A DNA stretch of 64,000 nucleotides from CAVWCQ01 sp963753545. Lineage in GTDB: Bacteria; Chloroflexota; Anaerolineae; Aggregatilineales; Aggregatilineaceae. The notes under the pieces were generated by a model. It did no database searches. It was given only the letters and a program-made list of their open reading frames with translations, and had not been told where the DNA came from. Shown here piece by piece: positions 8,182 to 16,661 of this stretch; the first letter of the stretch is position 1, and every line of letters begins with the position of its first letter. Position numbers and translations under genes: made by a program. The stretch is from contig CAVWCQ010000008.1 of assembly GCA_963753545.1 (NCBI GenBank), forward strand, positions 3,472,001 to 3,536,000, in the 5' to 3' direction.

Positions 8182-8991
8182 TTACACTGTTGAAAGATCC
8201 CATTCTTCATGGAGTTTTGGAACATCACTGAGCAAGCGTTGGGTGTAGGCCTCTTTCGGGTGCAAAATCACGTCGTCGGCAGAACCGCTTTCAACGAATT
8301 TGCCATGTTCCATGATGTAGACACTGTCCGACACATAGTAGGCCAGTCCAATATCATGCGTGATGAAAATCAGTGTCGTGCCCATGTCGTTGCGCAGATT
8401 GATCAGCATATCCAGAATAGTCGCGCGCGAACAGGCATCGATCATCGAGGTGGGTTCGTCGGCCAGCAGGATTTTCGGCTTCAGCAAAAAGATACGAGCA
8501 ATCATCAAACGCTGCTGCTGTCCGCCAGATAGCTCAAAGGGATATTTATTTGTCAACTCATCAAACTTCAAATTGACAAAGCTGCAGGCTTCTTGCATCA
8601 TCGCCCGTTTTTGCTCGTAAGGGAGTTTGCGACCGCCACGCATCCGAATGCAATCTAGCAGTACCGTGTCGATCTTCCTGAAGATGTTGTATGAGGAGAA
8701 TGGATCCTGGAAGATGGCCTGGATGTTTTTCCAGTATTCCCTCTTCTTCTTGTATGAGCGGATGTCGCGCAGGTTCCCCTCGAAGTAGATCTCTCCCTCG
8801 GTGGGTTTGAGCAGCCCCAGCAGCATCTTTGCTAATGTGGTTTTTCCGCTGCCCGACTCACCAACAATCGAGACGATTTCGCCTCTTTTGAAGCTGAAAT
8901 CTACCTGATCAACAGCGACAGTCCGCTGGGCTCCAAACCCAAAAACTCTGGTAAGCCCTTTGCCGCTCAGTATGTCTATATCACTGTTCAT
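8182..8991 (-). CDS. Family-5-type ABC importer ATPase 2 (OppF/DppF-like)
   Basis: This is the second ATPase of a peptide/oligosaccharide-type importer; 269 residues, cytoplasmic. Visible motifs are Walker A GESGSGKTT, Q-loop (IQAIFQDPFSSYN), signature LSGGQQQR, Walker B ILLADEPTSMID and H-loop FITHD. The conserved C-terminal oligopeptide-type tail seen in OppF is short, and the Fe-S-like cysteine motif is absent. It overlaps the upstream ATPase gene by 11 bases and is the last gene of the importer operon. The linked glycosidases favour oligosaccharides rather than peptides, as in the Thermotoga cello- and manno-oligosaccharide systems; that is inference from context. Confidence 0.9.
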   Translation of the reverse strand: MNSDIDILSGKGLTRVFGFGAQRTVAVDQVDFSFKRGEIVSIVGESGSGKTTLAKMLLGLLKPTEGEIYFEGNLRDIRSYKKKREYWKNIQAIFQDPFSSYNIFRKIDTVLLDCIRMRGGRKLPYEQKRAMMQEACSFVNLKFDELTNKYPFELSGGQQQRLMIARIFLLKPKILLADEPTSMIDACSRATILDMLINLRNDMGTTLIFITHDIGLAYYVSDSVYIMEHGKFVESGSADDVILHPKEAYTQRLLSDVPKLHEEWDLSTV

Positions 8992-9991
8992 TTTTGTAAG
9001 CCTTTCTTAGGTCTGCTTCCGGTATGATGCAGCGATAGGCGCGTCCCCCACCAGCATCATATAGATTGACGGACGCTGTCCTGCATTCTGGCATGACATA
9101 TTTACAGCGAGGCGCAAACCGGCATCCAGATGGCGGGTTTTTAAGATTCGGCGGGGTACCAGGGATAGCCGTCAGCTTGACATTCCGCAGACCTGCTTCT
9201 GGTACGATGATAGAACCCATGAGAGCCTTGGAATAGGGGTGGATCGGGTCGAAGATAACCTCGTCGACCGTACCCTTCTCTACAATCTGCCCGGCATACA
9301 TGACCATGATATCGTCGGTGACGTGGTAAAGCAGGGGGAGTTCGTGCGTGATAAAGATGAGCGCCTTGATGATCCCCTTTTCCATCAAATCCATCACCAT
9401 CTTGATGACCATCTTCTGTGAGGTCACATCAAGCGCGGAGGATGGCTCATCGGCGATCAGCACTTTGGGGGACAGAATTACCGAGGTCGCGATCACGGTA
9501 CGCTGCTTCATCCCACCGGATAGCTCGACGGAATATTTTTGCAGCACTTTCGGTGACAGACCCAACAATTCGAAACGCTCACTGGCGAGCTCGTAGATCT
9601 CTTTCTTGGTGGTCTTTGGATGATGGGCCTGAATGACATCCTCGATAAAGTGGATGACCTTCTGCGTGGGATTGAGAGCGTTCATCGCAGCCTGGGGTAT
9701 ATAGGAAACTTCGTTTCCCAGGATGGTTTTGCGAACGTCATCCGGGTTCATTCCCGTAATGTTTTGCCCATCGATAATGATCTCCCCGCTGGCATAGTGC
9801 AGCGGCGGAAAGTAATACCCCATCAGACTGAGTGCAAGCGTCGATTTCCCGCAGCCTGATTCGCCAGCAATGCCTATCGATTTCCCTTCTTCAACCTTCA
9901 GGGAAACATGATCAACGGCATAAATATTTTCCCGAAACCGGGTGACATAATTCGTTGTAAGTTCATTGACTTCTAGCATGACTCTTGACAT
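8981..9991 (-). CDS. Family-5-type ABC importer ATPase 1 (OppD/DppD-like)
   Basis: This is the first ATPase of the importer; 336 residues. It has Walker A GESGCGKST, signature LSGGMKQR, Walker B VLIADEPSSALDVT and H-loop FITHE. The C-terminal oligopeptide-transport extension contains the cysteine motif GCRFAPRCKYVMPEC, which in this subfamily can bind an Fe-S cluster. It pairs with the downstream ATPase to make the usual heterodimer. The gene lies 8 bases after the permease gene and overlaps the second ATPase, consistent with one operon. Confidence 0.92.
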   Translation of the reverse strand: MSRVMLEVNELTTNYVTRFRENIYAVDHVSLKVEEGKSIGIAGESGCGKSTLALSLMGYYFPPLHYASGEIIIDGQNITGMNPDDVRKTILGNEVSYIPQAAMNALNPTQKVIHFIEDVIQAHHPKTTKKEIYELASERFELLGLSPKVLQKYSVELSGGMKQRTVIATSVILSPKVLIADEPSSALDVTSQKMVIKMVMDLMEKGIIKALIFITHELPLLYHVTDDIMVMYAGQIVEKGTVDEVIFDPIHPYSKALMGSIIVPEAGLRNVKLTAIPGTPPNLKNPPSGCRFAPRCKYVMPECRTASVNLYDAGGGRAYRCIIPEADLRKAYKNEQ

Positions 9992-9999
9992 ACGATCAC

Positions 10000-11254
10000 T
10001 TAATCCCTCAACGCTGGATTGAATACCTGGTCAAGGCCTGTATTCATCAGGTTCATCGAGAACGAAATCAAAGCAATAACGATGATTACAGGGAAGTACG
10101 CCCACCATTTACCCATGATATGCGCCTGGTAGATCATTCCCCAATTCATCATCAGCCCCAGGGTGGGAACATCCGTCGTTCTGGGCCCCAGACCAAGGAT
10201 GGACAAAGTGGCCTCAACCAGGATGCCAGCCGAGATTTGCAGGATCAGTGCCATGACAACATAAGAAGCAATGTAGGGCAGAATATCGGTCAAAAGGATG
10301 TGGAAGACAGAGTGCCCGGATAGTTTTGACAGGTTGACATGATCCCGGTTGCGGAGTGAAATCACCTGTGCACGCACCGCCCTGGAAGTCCAGGGCCAGG
10401 AGGTCGGTCCCAATGACCACAGCGACGGTGAAGGCTCCGCGTTGATTCTGCCCGATGCTGAATGCAATGAGGATTGCCAGCATAATCGGCGGAATGACCG
10501 TGAACAGGTTGTTCAAAAACACGATAAAATCGTCAATCAAACCGCCCATATACCCGGATACCAACCCAAGAAACAGGCCGATAGCGGTCGCAATAGTCCC
10601 CGCCACAAACCCGACGGTTAAGGATACGCCGGTAGCCTTGACCAGTTCAGTCAGCACATCACGACCGAAGTTATCTGTTCCAAGGGGCAACACGCGGACA
10701 TTTGGCACTTCGCCGACATTCACATAGTCGGTTTGTTCAATGACATTCTTTTGCTCAAGCGCACCCGTCTCTGGATTTTGGACGGCGACAGTCGCGCCTT
10801 CGGTGGCGAGAAGTCCATCCAGTGATTTGGTGAGACGGATGTAGTAATTTCGATCGGCGTTCGTCATGCCGGGGATACGTGCGGCGGGATCAAAGTTGTT
10901 TTTCCATAGTTCGAGGAGTTTAGCGGTATCCTCGATATCGATATCAGCTTCTGGGATGCCCCTTGCGACAAGCCATTCCCGCATCGCCAGGCGGTCCTCA
11001 TGGCTCAGCTGACTGGCAATTCGACGGGTTGCTGCCTCATCCAGGAGCAGTGTGTAATGGGTGGAAAAATCCATGCTGTCGTAAACGTTCACATAGACCC
11101 CTGGGGGAAGGAACGTTCCTCGGCTGAGAGTTTTCAACGGTGGAGTTTTCACAAACAGGGGATAAATCAACACCGTCAACACAATGGTCGTGAAGATCAC
11201 AAAGCCGACAACAAATTTTCCTGATCGAAATACCTGTCTAAGTAAATGTTTCAT
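10000..11254 (-). CDS. ABC importer permease (DppC-like) with large extracytoplasmic insert, frameshifted
   Basis: This is an inner-membrane permease. The N-terminal part (from 11254) has one helix, then a region of about 150 residues outside the membrane (from about residue 40 to 190), then the NFGRDVLTELVKA start of the conserved permease core. The coupling-loop part (TSWPWTSRAVRAQVISLRNR) and the last helices lie in another frame. A one-base extra near 10405-10412 accounts for the break. The repaired protein is about 418 residues, longer than classical DppC (about 300) because of the insert, a layout I associate with carbohydrate-type members of the family. It lies between the DppB-like permease and the ATPases. 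Confidence 0.88.
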
Positions 11255-11268
11255 GGTCGCATCTCCGC

Positions 11269-12288
11269 CTATTCGGATTGAGCAGCTTTAATACGTGGAT
11301 CAATCAGCCCATAGAAGATTTCAAGGACAAAGAACGCGACCAAACACATGATGGTAATAATCAGCGTCGTTGCCGAAATCAGCGGATAATCTCCCCCTCG
11401 CACGGCTGTCAGGATAGTAGAGCCAAGTCCCGGATAGCTGAAGATAATCTCAGCGATCAGCGCACCACCCACCATGGTCCCGATAGACTGTGCCAGTCCT
11501 GTGATCTGGGGCAGCATCGCGTTTCTGAAGACATACCGGATAATCTTGCGGTCTTTTACTCCCAGGAAACGCGCATACTTGACATAATCCGCATTTAACT
11601 CATAGATAGCCATTGAACGCATCCCAATCGCCTGGCCGCCGATGGTAAGCAACACAATCGACCAGAACGGCAATTGGTAATGAACAATGACGGACCACAC
11701 AAATTTCCAACTGGTATTGGGAATCATGTCAAAACCATAGCCGCCGGATGTAGGAAACCATTTCAGGTCGACGGCGAAGATCACCAGTAGAACGACCGCC
11801 ATACCAAAGGCGGGTAAATTGCTAAGGAAAATGCTGACGGGCAGAAGAACTTTGTCAAAGCCCTTCCTCAGATAAGCTGCCAGAGCACCGAGAGTGTTCC
11901 CTATGATCCAGCCGACAATGATTGCTGGAAATTGCAGCGCAACCGTCCACCAGATGGATGATTTAATGACGTCTGCAACCGTTCGGGGGTACTGGCTGAT
12001 GGAGTAGCCAAAATCGCCACGAAATACATTCCGAACGTAGATGAAGAACTGCTCCGTGATTGGTTTGTCAATGGCAAACAATTTTGTGTATTGTTCATAC
12101 ACGGCTTGAACACCGGTGGCATTGGACATGCCCTGGGCCATCCTGGCCGCGATGCCTGCCACAGGGTTTCCTGGCATCAGGCGCGGCAGAACAAAATTCA
12201 AGATGAATGCGCACTGCAGAGTGACAACGAACCAGATGAGCTTCTTAAGGTAATAGTTCCGATACGCTTTCAACGCAGCGCTCCTCAA
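11269..12288 (-). CDS. ABC importer permease (DppB-like)
   Basis: A 339-residue inner-membrane permease of the oligopeptide/nickel/oligosaccharide type. It has an N-terminal helix, a conserved FGYSISQYPRTVADVI segment, four to five further helices and a coupling motif around NADYVKYARFLGVKDRKI. The end (FYGLIDPRIKA) is typical of DppB-like subunits. It is separated from the DppC-like gene by 14 bases. It follows the binding-protein gene after a gap that contains a strong hairpin, so its level relative to the binding protein may be set there. Confidence 0.92.
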   Translation of the reverse strand: MRSAALKAYRNYYLKKLIWFVVTLQCAFILNFVLPRLMPGNPVAGIAARMAQGMSNATGVQAVYEQYTKLFAIDKPITEQFFIYVRNVFRGDFGYSISQYPRTVADVIKSSIWWTVALQFPAIIVGWIIGNTLGALAAYLRKGFDKVLLPVSIFLSNLPAFGMAVVLLVIFAVDLKWFPTSGGYGFDMIPNTSWKFVWSVIVHYQLPFWSIVLLTIGGQAIGMRSMAIYELNADYVKYARFLGVKDRKIIRYVFRNAMLPQITGLAQSIGTMVGGALIAEIIFSYPGLGSTILTAVRGGDYPLISATTLIITIMCLVAFFVLEIFYGLIDPRIKAAQSE

Positions 12289-12312
12289 TAAATGATGTGG
12301 AAAGTACTAATG

Positions 12313-12392
12313 AGGTGGCAGTCACCTCGGGGACTCAGTCCTGGTTTTGGGTTCCTATGACTGGGTCCAGTGTGATGAAGTGACTGCCACCT
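12313..12392 (-). promoter_or_regulatory. mRNA hairpin between binding-protein and permease genes
   Basis: A perfect 13-base inverted repeat (AGGTGGCAGTCAC at 12313-12325 and its complement at 12380-12392) encloses 54 bases that contain smaller complementary stretches such as GGACTCAGTCC. It starts 14 bases after the binding-protein stop codon. Such structures in ABC operons typically protect the upstream binding-protein mRNA and lower permease expression; that role is inferred here. Confidence 0.6.
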
Positions 12393-12406
12393 GCATGGTT
12401 AGTTAT

Positions 12407-14227
12407 TTAGGGGTTGACGAGTGTCAGGTTATAGAGACCGGCAATACCCCAACCATCGGTCATGTCCAGCGGCGGAACTGGCGGGTTGGTACCATCACCC
12501 TCATAGGGGAAGTTGGTCCAAACGCTTTCATTCACCGTGTGGAAGGCCTGCGGGCGGTACATCAGCGTGAAGGAAGGAATGTCGGTCAGGTAAATCTTGA
12601 CTAATTCCGTGTACATTTCCTTCAGTTTCGCGGGATCAGTTTCCTGCGGGATCGCCTGGATCAGCGCGTCAGCGTCAGGATTGGAATAGAGACTCCAGTT
12701 ACCGTTCCAGTTGCTCGGCATGCCGATGAATTCAGAGCTGAGCAGTTTGCGGATACGGCTCCACGGCTGGGTCGGGCCAGTGCCATCGGTAAACATCATG
12801 AAGATGTCATAGCCAGCGGGCAGATCGCTGTCTGACTTGGTGACGACTGTCTGGTAGACAGCCCATTCGGGGTAGTTGGTTGTGATGTCAATGCCGATTT
12901 CTTTACCAGCGGCAGCAACAACTTCAATGGCAGCCTGCCAGTCGGACCAGCCATTGGGGCAGGTTGCGACATAGCTCAACTTCTGACCATCTATTTCACG
13001 CCAACCATCGCCATCGGTGTCAACAATGCCAGCTGCGTCGAGGAGAGCATTAGCGCCGGCGATGTCGTTGCCAGCCCATTGCAGATCTGCAACGGCAGCA
13101 TGGTCATAGAGTGCTTGCTCACCCGGGGTCGGGTTCATCAAGGAGCGCGGAACCTGGGTAAAGGTAGCGGATTGGTTAGTCATCGCATTCGCAATAATGG
13201 TGTCGTAGTCAATAGCAATTGCGATAGCCTTACGAACCGCGATATTGTCCAGGCCAAGCGACTTCTGGTTGAAGAAGGCGGTGGGCAGGCTGGCGCCAAT
13301 ACCATAGGGAGCTTCTGGCAAGTAGGTGGAGATAGGCAGACCATCGTTCAGCCAGAGATCCTGAACATTGGAATTGAACTGCTGCGAAACGTCCACTTCA
13401 CCAGCCTTGAGAGCGGTGGTACCAGCTGCGTTGTCCTTGTAGATCACATGAGCAAGGTACTTCGGAGCCGGCAGTTTGCCCCACATGCTTGCATCCTGTC
13501 CCCAGTAGTTGTCATCACGAATGAGGACAACCTTGGAGTCATCAGAAAAGTATTTCAGATAGGGGCCAGAGGCAACCACATCTTCAGCCGGGTCAGCCAG
13601 GAGAGCGGTGGCATCGTCACCCGCGCGCGCTTCCAGGGTCTGGGTCCATGCCTTCTGCATGACGTAGTTGGTGCTCACATATGCCTGAACGAGCAGCGGA
13701 TTGACGGCCGCGCCTGCATCATTCAACTTCGCCTTGATGACGACGGTTAGTTCATCAGCCGCGACAATATCATCGATGTAGTCAATGTTGGCTGCACCGG
13801 TCGGGGTACTGTATTTGACATGGGTTGCCCAGGTATAAGCGACATCTTCTGCCGTTACCGGGGTGCCATCGCTCCAATGCGCGACCGACTTCATCTTGAA
13901 GGTGAGTTCGGAATGGGCATCGTTCCAGGCATAAGGACCATCAGCCAGTAGAGGATAGACCTGCCCGTCGAGCATGTCGTACAGGTAGGGCGTCTCAAAC
14001 ATAGTGACGCGGGCATTATCCTGCTGCGCGATAGTCATCGCGTTGTTGTTGCTGTTCGAGTACGGATTCCAGCCAACAACTGAATTCCACTGCTGCCCAT
14101 TGAAATACAGGGTTTCATTGCGTGGCAGAGTTTCCTGGGCGCGTGACCGTTGAAGTGAAGGTGAGGTTGTACCTGTTACCAACAGTACGAGGAGTAAAGC
14201 GACAATTGCAAAACGGTTAAGCTTCAT
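12407..14227 (-). CDS. Family-5 extracellular solute-binding protein (oligosaccharide/peptide)
   Basis: This 606-residue secreted protein captures the substrate for the ABC importer downstream. It starts with a cleavable signal peptide (MKLNRFAIVALLLVLLVTG), with no clear lipobox. The body follows the SBP_bac_5 pattern: FKMKSVAHWSDGTPVTAEDV near residue 115, ASGPYLKYF, and AVRKAIAIAIDYDTI near 345. A DTDGDGW segment could bind calcium. The neighbouring GH2 and GH3 genes and LacI regulator point to beta-gluco- or beta-manno-oligosaccharides, as for Thermotoga homologues, but a peptide ligand cannot be excluded. An AGGAG lies upstream of the ATG. The mRNA has a leader of about 320 bases starting at an operator-controlled promoter. 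Confidence 0.92.
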   Translation of the reverse strand: MKLNRFAIVALLLVLLVTGTTSPSLQRSRAQETLPRNETLYFNGQQWNSVVGWNPYSNSNNNAMTIAQQDNARVTMFETPYLYDMLDGQVYPLLADGPYAWNDAHSELTFKMKSVAHWSDGTPVTAEDVAYTWATHVKYSTPTGAANIDYIDDIVAADELTVVIKAKLNDAGAAVNPLLVQAYVSTNYVMQKAWTQTLEARAGDDATALLADPAEDVVASGPYLKYFSDDSKVVLIRDDNYWGQDASMWGKLPAPKYLAHVIYKDNAAGTTALKAGEVDVSQQFNSNVQDLWLNDGLPISTYLPEAPYGIGASLPTAFFNQKSLGLDNIAVRKAIAIAIDYDTIIANAMTNQSATFTQVPRSLMNPTPGEQALYDHAAVADLQWAGNDIAGANALLDAAGIVDTDGDGWREIDGQKLSYVATCPNGWSDWQAAIEVVAAAGKEIGIDITTNYPEWAVYQTVVTKSDSDLPAGYDIFMMFTDGTGPTQPWSRIRKLLSSEFIGMPSNWNGNWSLYSNPDADALIQAIPQETDPAKLKEMYTELVKIYLTDIPSFTLMYRPQAFHTVNESVWTNFPYEGDGTNPPVPPLDMTDGWGIAGLYNLTLVNP

Positions 14228-14418
14228 TGCAAGTACACTCCTGGAGAAATAAATAGTATATCCAATTAGAGAGCCAGCGTCTTGCTGGCGACCGTGGGTC
14301 CTTTTGCAGTCACCACCTCCCTCTATATTTGAATAAAACAGTCATAATGCGGTGTGAATTCACAAGCTAATCCGACAAGAAGCAACTTTGCGTAGCTCCA
14401 AACAATTAGCTTTGCACT
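14228..14418 (-). promoter_or_regulatory. Untranslated leader of the importer operon
   Basis: This stretch lies between the truncated lacI copy and the binding-protein gene. On the minus strand it holds a small hairpin CGCCAGC-AAGA-CGCTGGC near 14275-14292 and an AGGAG shortly before the ATG at 14227. A GGGAGGTG followed by GTG could start a 15-codon peptide. I can assign no further function. Confidence 0.35.
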
Positions 14419-14514
14419 TCACAATTTTCCCGCATTTTCAAAGACAACACGAACTTTAGCTGCGATATCCTCAAGATTGAGAGGACATCTGGTGGAAAGC
14501 GTGTCTCGTGTCAT
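14419..14514 (-). pseudogene. Truncated second copy of the lacI 5' end
   Basis: A 31-codon frame starts MTRDTLSTRCPLNLEDIAAK and then diverges to a stop. Its first 20 codons match the start of the intact LacI (MTPDTLSTRRPLNLEDIAAK) with two changes, and the DNA match continues through the upstream region. It therefore represents the beginning of a duplicated, inverted lacI gene that lost the rest. It sits in the leader of the importer operon, in the same direction, so it may still be translated as a leader peptide. Confidence 0.7.
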
Positions 14515-14554
14515 AGCTCAAGTAGCATTTTTCATAAATGACTTGTATCTTTCC

Positions 14555-14568
14555 TGAGAGCGCTCCCA
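14555..14568. promoter_or_regulatory. LacI-family operator before the importer operon
   Basis: The sequence TGAGAGCGCTCCCA is a near-perfect palindrome with the central CG step typical of LacI/GalR operators. It lies just downstream of the -10 element, where binding would block transcription. The same site in the opposite orientation precedes lacI at 15544-15557, so one repressor probably controls both. Confidence 0.75.
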
Positions 14569-14572
14569 TTAC

Positions 14573-14602
14573 ATTATGGCGCTATTTTGCAAGATTTGTC
14601 AA
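14573..14602 (-). promoter_or_regulatory. Promoter of the importer operon
   Basis: On the minus strand a consensus TTGACA (14597-14602) is followed after 18 bases by CATAAT (14573-14578). This is the duplicated twin of the lacI promoter and reads toward the binding-protein gene. The palindromic operator sits at the expected transcription start. Confidence 0.75.
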
Positions 14603-14973
14603 GAGGGTGCCAGTCGATAACTCAGAACGATGATCGGAGGGCGCGAGCACACGATTGAGGCACGGCGAGGCGAGGCTACGTGCGCCTATAGGCCGTTCAC
14701 AGTCGTCGCTGCTTACGACAAATGCCCACAGTCTACTGGTCTGCGCGCGGTATCAGCGCGGCTTCAATCGCTGGCAGAAGATATGGCGCACCAGACCACA
14801 AAAAACATTCCTGAACACTGCATGCACGGGAGGCAAAGCATTGTCAAAACTGTCGAATAGCAGGAGCCGAAGCTTGGCAAAAACCAACCCCCAACCCTAT
14901 CTTTCGGCAGGTGATCGCCGGTTTATGGCCTGATATACTGTGTTCACTGATGCGATACAGAAAGGTGGTTAAC

Positions 14974-15264
14974 ATGTTGCCAATTAATCCTGAAGGTGAA
15001 CGTATTCGCGCTCAGGCCGTTCTGCGCTCATTCACGGAATATAAAGAGGCGGTTAACCTGTTTGCACCAAAGAGTGCTCAAGGCGAACAAAATTGCGACC
15101 AGGCCGAAACGGCTGAACTCGCGGCCAATGCCAACCGCAATCAGGGTCAGTCTATCATGCGGGTTTTCAAAACGATCAAGCTGCACCGTCGTCCATTTGC
15201 TGGCGCATCCGTTCAGCAACCCGCTTATTCGCCTCGACAGGTTACTCCATCTGGCTGCTCGTAG
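14974..15264 (+). CDS. Hypothetical protein
   Basis: This is a 96-residue protein of unknown family. The ATG at 14974 has a good ribosome-binding site (AAAGGTGG, 8 bases upstream), and the frame begins MLPINPEGERIRAQAVLRS. The N-terminal half is a soluble helical stretch with many Ala, Glu and Asn; the C-terminal third is basic with several Pro. There is no signal peptide or membrane helix. It lies alone inside the two arms of the inverted duplication, between divergently placed promoters. It could be a real small gene or a chance frame in decayed sequence. Confidence 0.4.
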   Translation: MLPINPEGERIRAQAVLRSFTEYKEAVNLFAPKSAQGEQNCDQAETAELAANANRNQGQSIMRVFKTIKLHRRPFAGASVQQPAYSPRQVTPSGCS

Positions 15265-15502
15265 TGATCGTGTGCAGCGGAAGTAGGCGAAGAAATCCTG
15301 TTGAATTGAAGATACAAGCATACGAAGATGCTATAGATTGGCCCGGTCACAAACCGGGTCAGTGTCGTGATAGGGATTGTGAGATTGCGCCTCATATGCC
15401 GTGTGTGCTGCAGCTCCTCATCTTGTTGGTGGCCGATCCGGTCGCCTGAACGGTTCTTAAGCGCACGTGGCGTTGCCTCGCCGTGCCACAATCGTGTGCT
15501 CG
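15265..15502. other. Spacer inside the inverted duplication, no supported gene
   Basis: This stretch precedes the lacI promoter. The part from about 15460 to 15505 is the outer block of the inverted duplication, and GGCCCGGTCACAAACCGGGTC near 15342-15361 can fold into a small hairpin. Frames present here lack start signals and family likeness, so I call no gene. Confidence 0.4.
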
Positions 15503-15509
15503 CACCCTC

Positions 15510-15539
15510 TTGACAAATTTTGCAAAATAGCGCCATAAT
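15510..15539 (+). promoter_or_regulatory. Promoter of lacI-family regulator
   Basis: A consensus TTGACA (15510-15515) and CATAAT (15534-15539) are separated by 18 bases. The start point would fall within or next to the operator at 15544-15557, giving simple autorepression. Confidence 0.75.
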
Positions 15540-15543
15540 GTAA

Positions 15544-15557
15544 TGGGAGCGCTCTCA
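15544..15557. promoter_or_regulatory. LacI-family operator before lacI
   Basis: TGGGAGCGCTCTCA is a near-palindrome with perfect GAGCGCTC core. It is the inverted twin of the site at 14555-14568. Its place just after the -10 element indicates repression of lacI by its own product. Confidence 0.75.
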
Positions 15558-15596
15558 GAAAAGATACAAGTCATTTATGAGAATGCTATTTGAACC

Positions 15597-16646
15597 ATGA
15601 CACCAGACACGCTTTCCACCCGACGCCCTCTCAATCTTGAGGATATTGCAGCTAAAGCTGGTGTTTCGCGTTCAACTGTGTCTCGTATTATTAACAATTC
15701 CCCCAACGTCAGTGAAAAGACGCGCCAACGGGTTTTGGCAGTCATCGCCCAGGAAGGCTATACCCCGAATCCAGCCGCACGGGCGCTGGTCACTCAGCGC
15801 ACTCAGGCCATCGGTGTGGTAGTTCCACTCGCGCCGTTGACGTTTTTCGAAGATACCTTTTACTTTCCAACGCTGCTCCAGGGTATCTCCAGAACGACAA
15901 GCAAGCGCGACTATGCCATGATGTTATGGCTCAGCCAATCCGAAGAAGACGATGAAAAGTTCTACTGGCGGATCGTGACGAATCGCCTGATGGATGGAGT
16001 CATTATTGCATCAGCTGCCCAGGACGAACCGCTGATCGACCATTTTCTCGAAAGCGGTACGCCGTTTGTGTTGGTCGAACGTCCCGACCGCCATTTGGAT
16101 CGGATCAGCTTTGTATCCATTGACAATGAGGCCGCTGCTTATGAGGCCGTTTCTCACTTGATCTCGCTTGGCAGACAGCGGATCGGACATATCACTGGCA
16201 ATCTTCACATTACCGATGGCATGGATCGGCTGGAAGGTTACAAACGCGCCCTGCGCTGCGCGGGGTTCAAAGTCGATCCGGCGTTGATTGCAGAAGGCAG
16301 TTTCACCCATCGCGGCGGCTATTCCGGAGCGAAAAAACTCCTGGATCAAAAGGTGGACGCAATTTTTGCCGCCAATGATATTTCCGCACGCGGAGTTCTT
16401 CAAGCGTTGAATGAAGCACAGGTGTCTGTACCCGAAGATGTCGCCCTGATTGGTTTCGACAATTTGCCGACGGCTCTGCATATGATACCCAGCCTCACGA
16501 CTGTACAGAATCCCATTGAGGAGAAAGGCGCGATGGCCGCGTCTATCCTGCTCGACATGATTGAAGACCCGACGACGAGGCTGCGCCAGGTACTGCTGCC
16601 CACCCGGTTGGTCATCCGTGTGTCATGCGGGGCCGAGTTATCATAA
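15597..16646 (+). CDS. LacI/GalR-family transcriptional regulator
   Basis: A 349-residue regulator with an N-terminal helix-turn-helix (LEDIAAKAGVSRSTVSRIIN, about residues 13-32) and hinge region (YTPNPAARALVTQR). A periplasmic-binding-protein-like sugar domain follows, containing DGVIIAS, GRQRIGHITGN and AIFAANDISARGV. The family represses sugar genes until an oligosaccharide or sugar binds. It is preceded by its own promoter and palindromic operator, and the same operator precedes the importer operon to the left. Its likely targets are therefore lacI itself and the oligosaccharide importer; control of the glycosidases is possible but no matching operator is seen near them. Confidence 0.95.
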   Translation: MTPDTLSTRRPLNLEDIAAKAGVSRSTVSRIINNSPNVSEKTRQRVLAVIAQEGYTPNPAARALVTQRTQAIGVVVPLAPLTFFEDTFYFPTLLQGISRTTSKRDYAMMLWLSQSEEDDEKFYWRIVTNRLMDGVIIASAAQDEPLIDHFLESGTPFVLVERPDRHLDRISFVSIDNEAAAYEAVSHLISLGRQRIGHITGNLHITDGMDRLEGYKRALRCAGFKVDPALIAEGSFTHRGGYSGAKKLLDQKVDAIFAANDISARGVLQALNEAQVSVPEDVALIGFDNLPTALHMIPSLTTVQNPIEEKGAMAASILLDMIEDPTTRLRQVLLPTRLVIRVSCGAELS

Positions 16647-16661
16647 ATTCGTCTTCGCTGG

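Larger units (their letters stand above)
14447..14610. repeat. Left arm of inverted duplication (lacI promoter region)
   Basis: This stretch is the reverse complement of 15503-15664 with a modest number of mismatches. It covers the lacI start codons, leader, operator and promoter. After a 33-base insertion in this arm the similarity resumes, with about 14643-14695 matching 15460-15505 in reverse complement. No transposase or target duplication is seen at the ends. Confidence 0.85.
15503..15664. repeat. Right arm of inverted duplication (lacI promoter and start)
   Basis: This is the partner of 14447-14610 in reverse complement. It contains the functional lacI promoter, operator, leader and first 22 codons. 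The intact gene continues to the right, so this arm is presumably the original and the left arm the derived copy. Confidence 0.85.

Noticed and set aside
7915..8193. 92-codon plus-strand frame after the SRPBCC gene
   Set aside because: It overlaps the SRPBCC end, has no ribosome-binding site or family likeness, and covers the zinc dehydrogenase scrap in a different frame.
14447..15664. The inverted repeats as ends of an insertion sequence or transposon
   Set aside because: The arms contain the lacI promoter and start codons rather than terminal repeats, no transposase lies between them, and no target-site duplication is visible.
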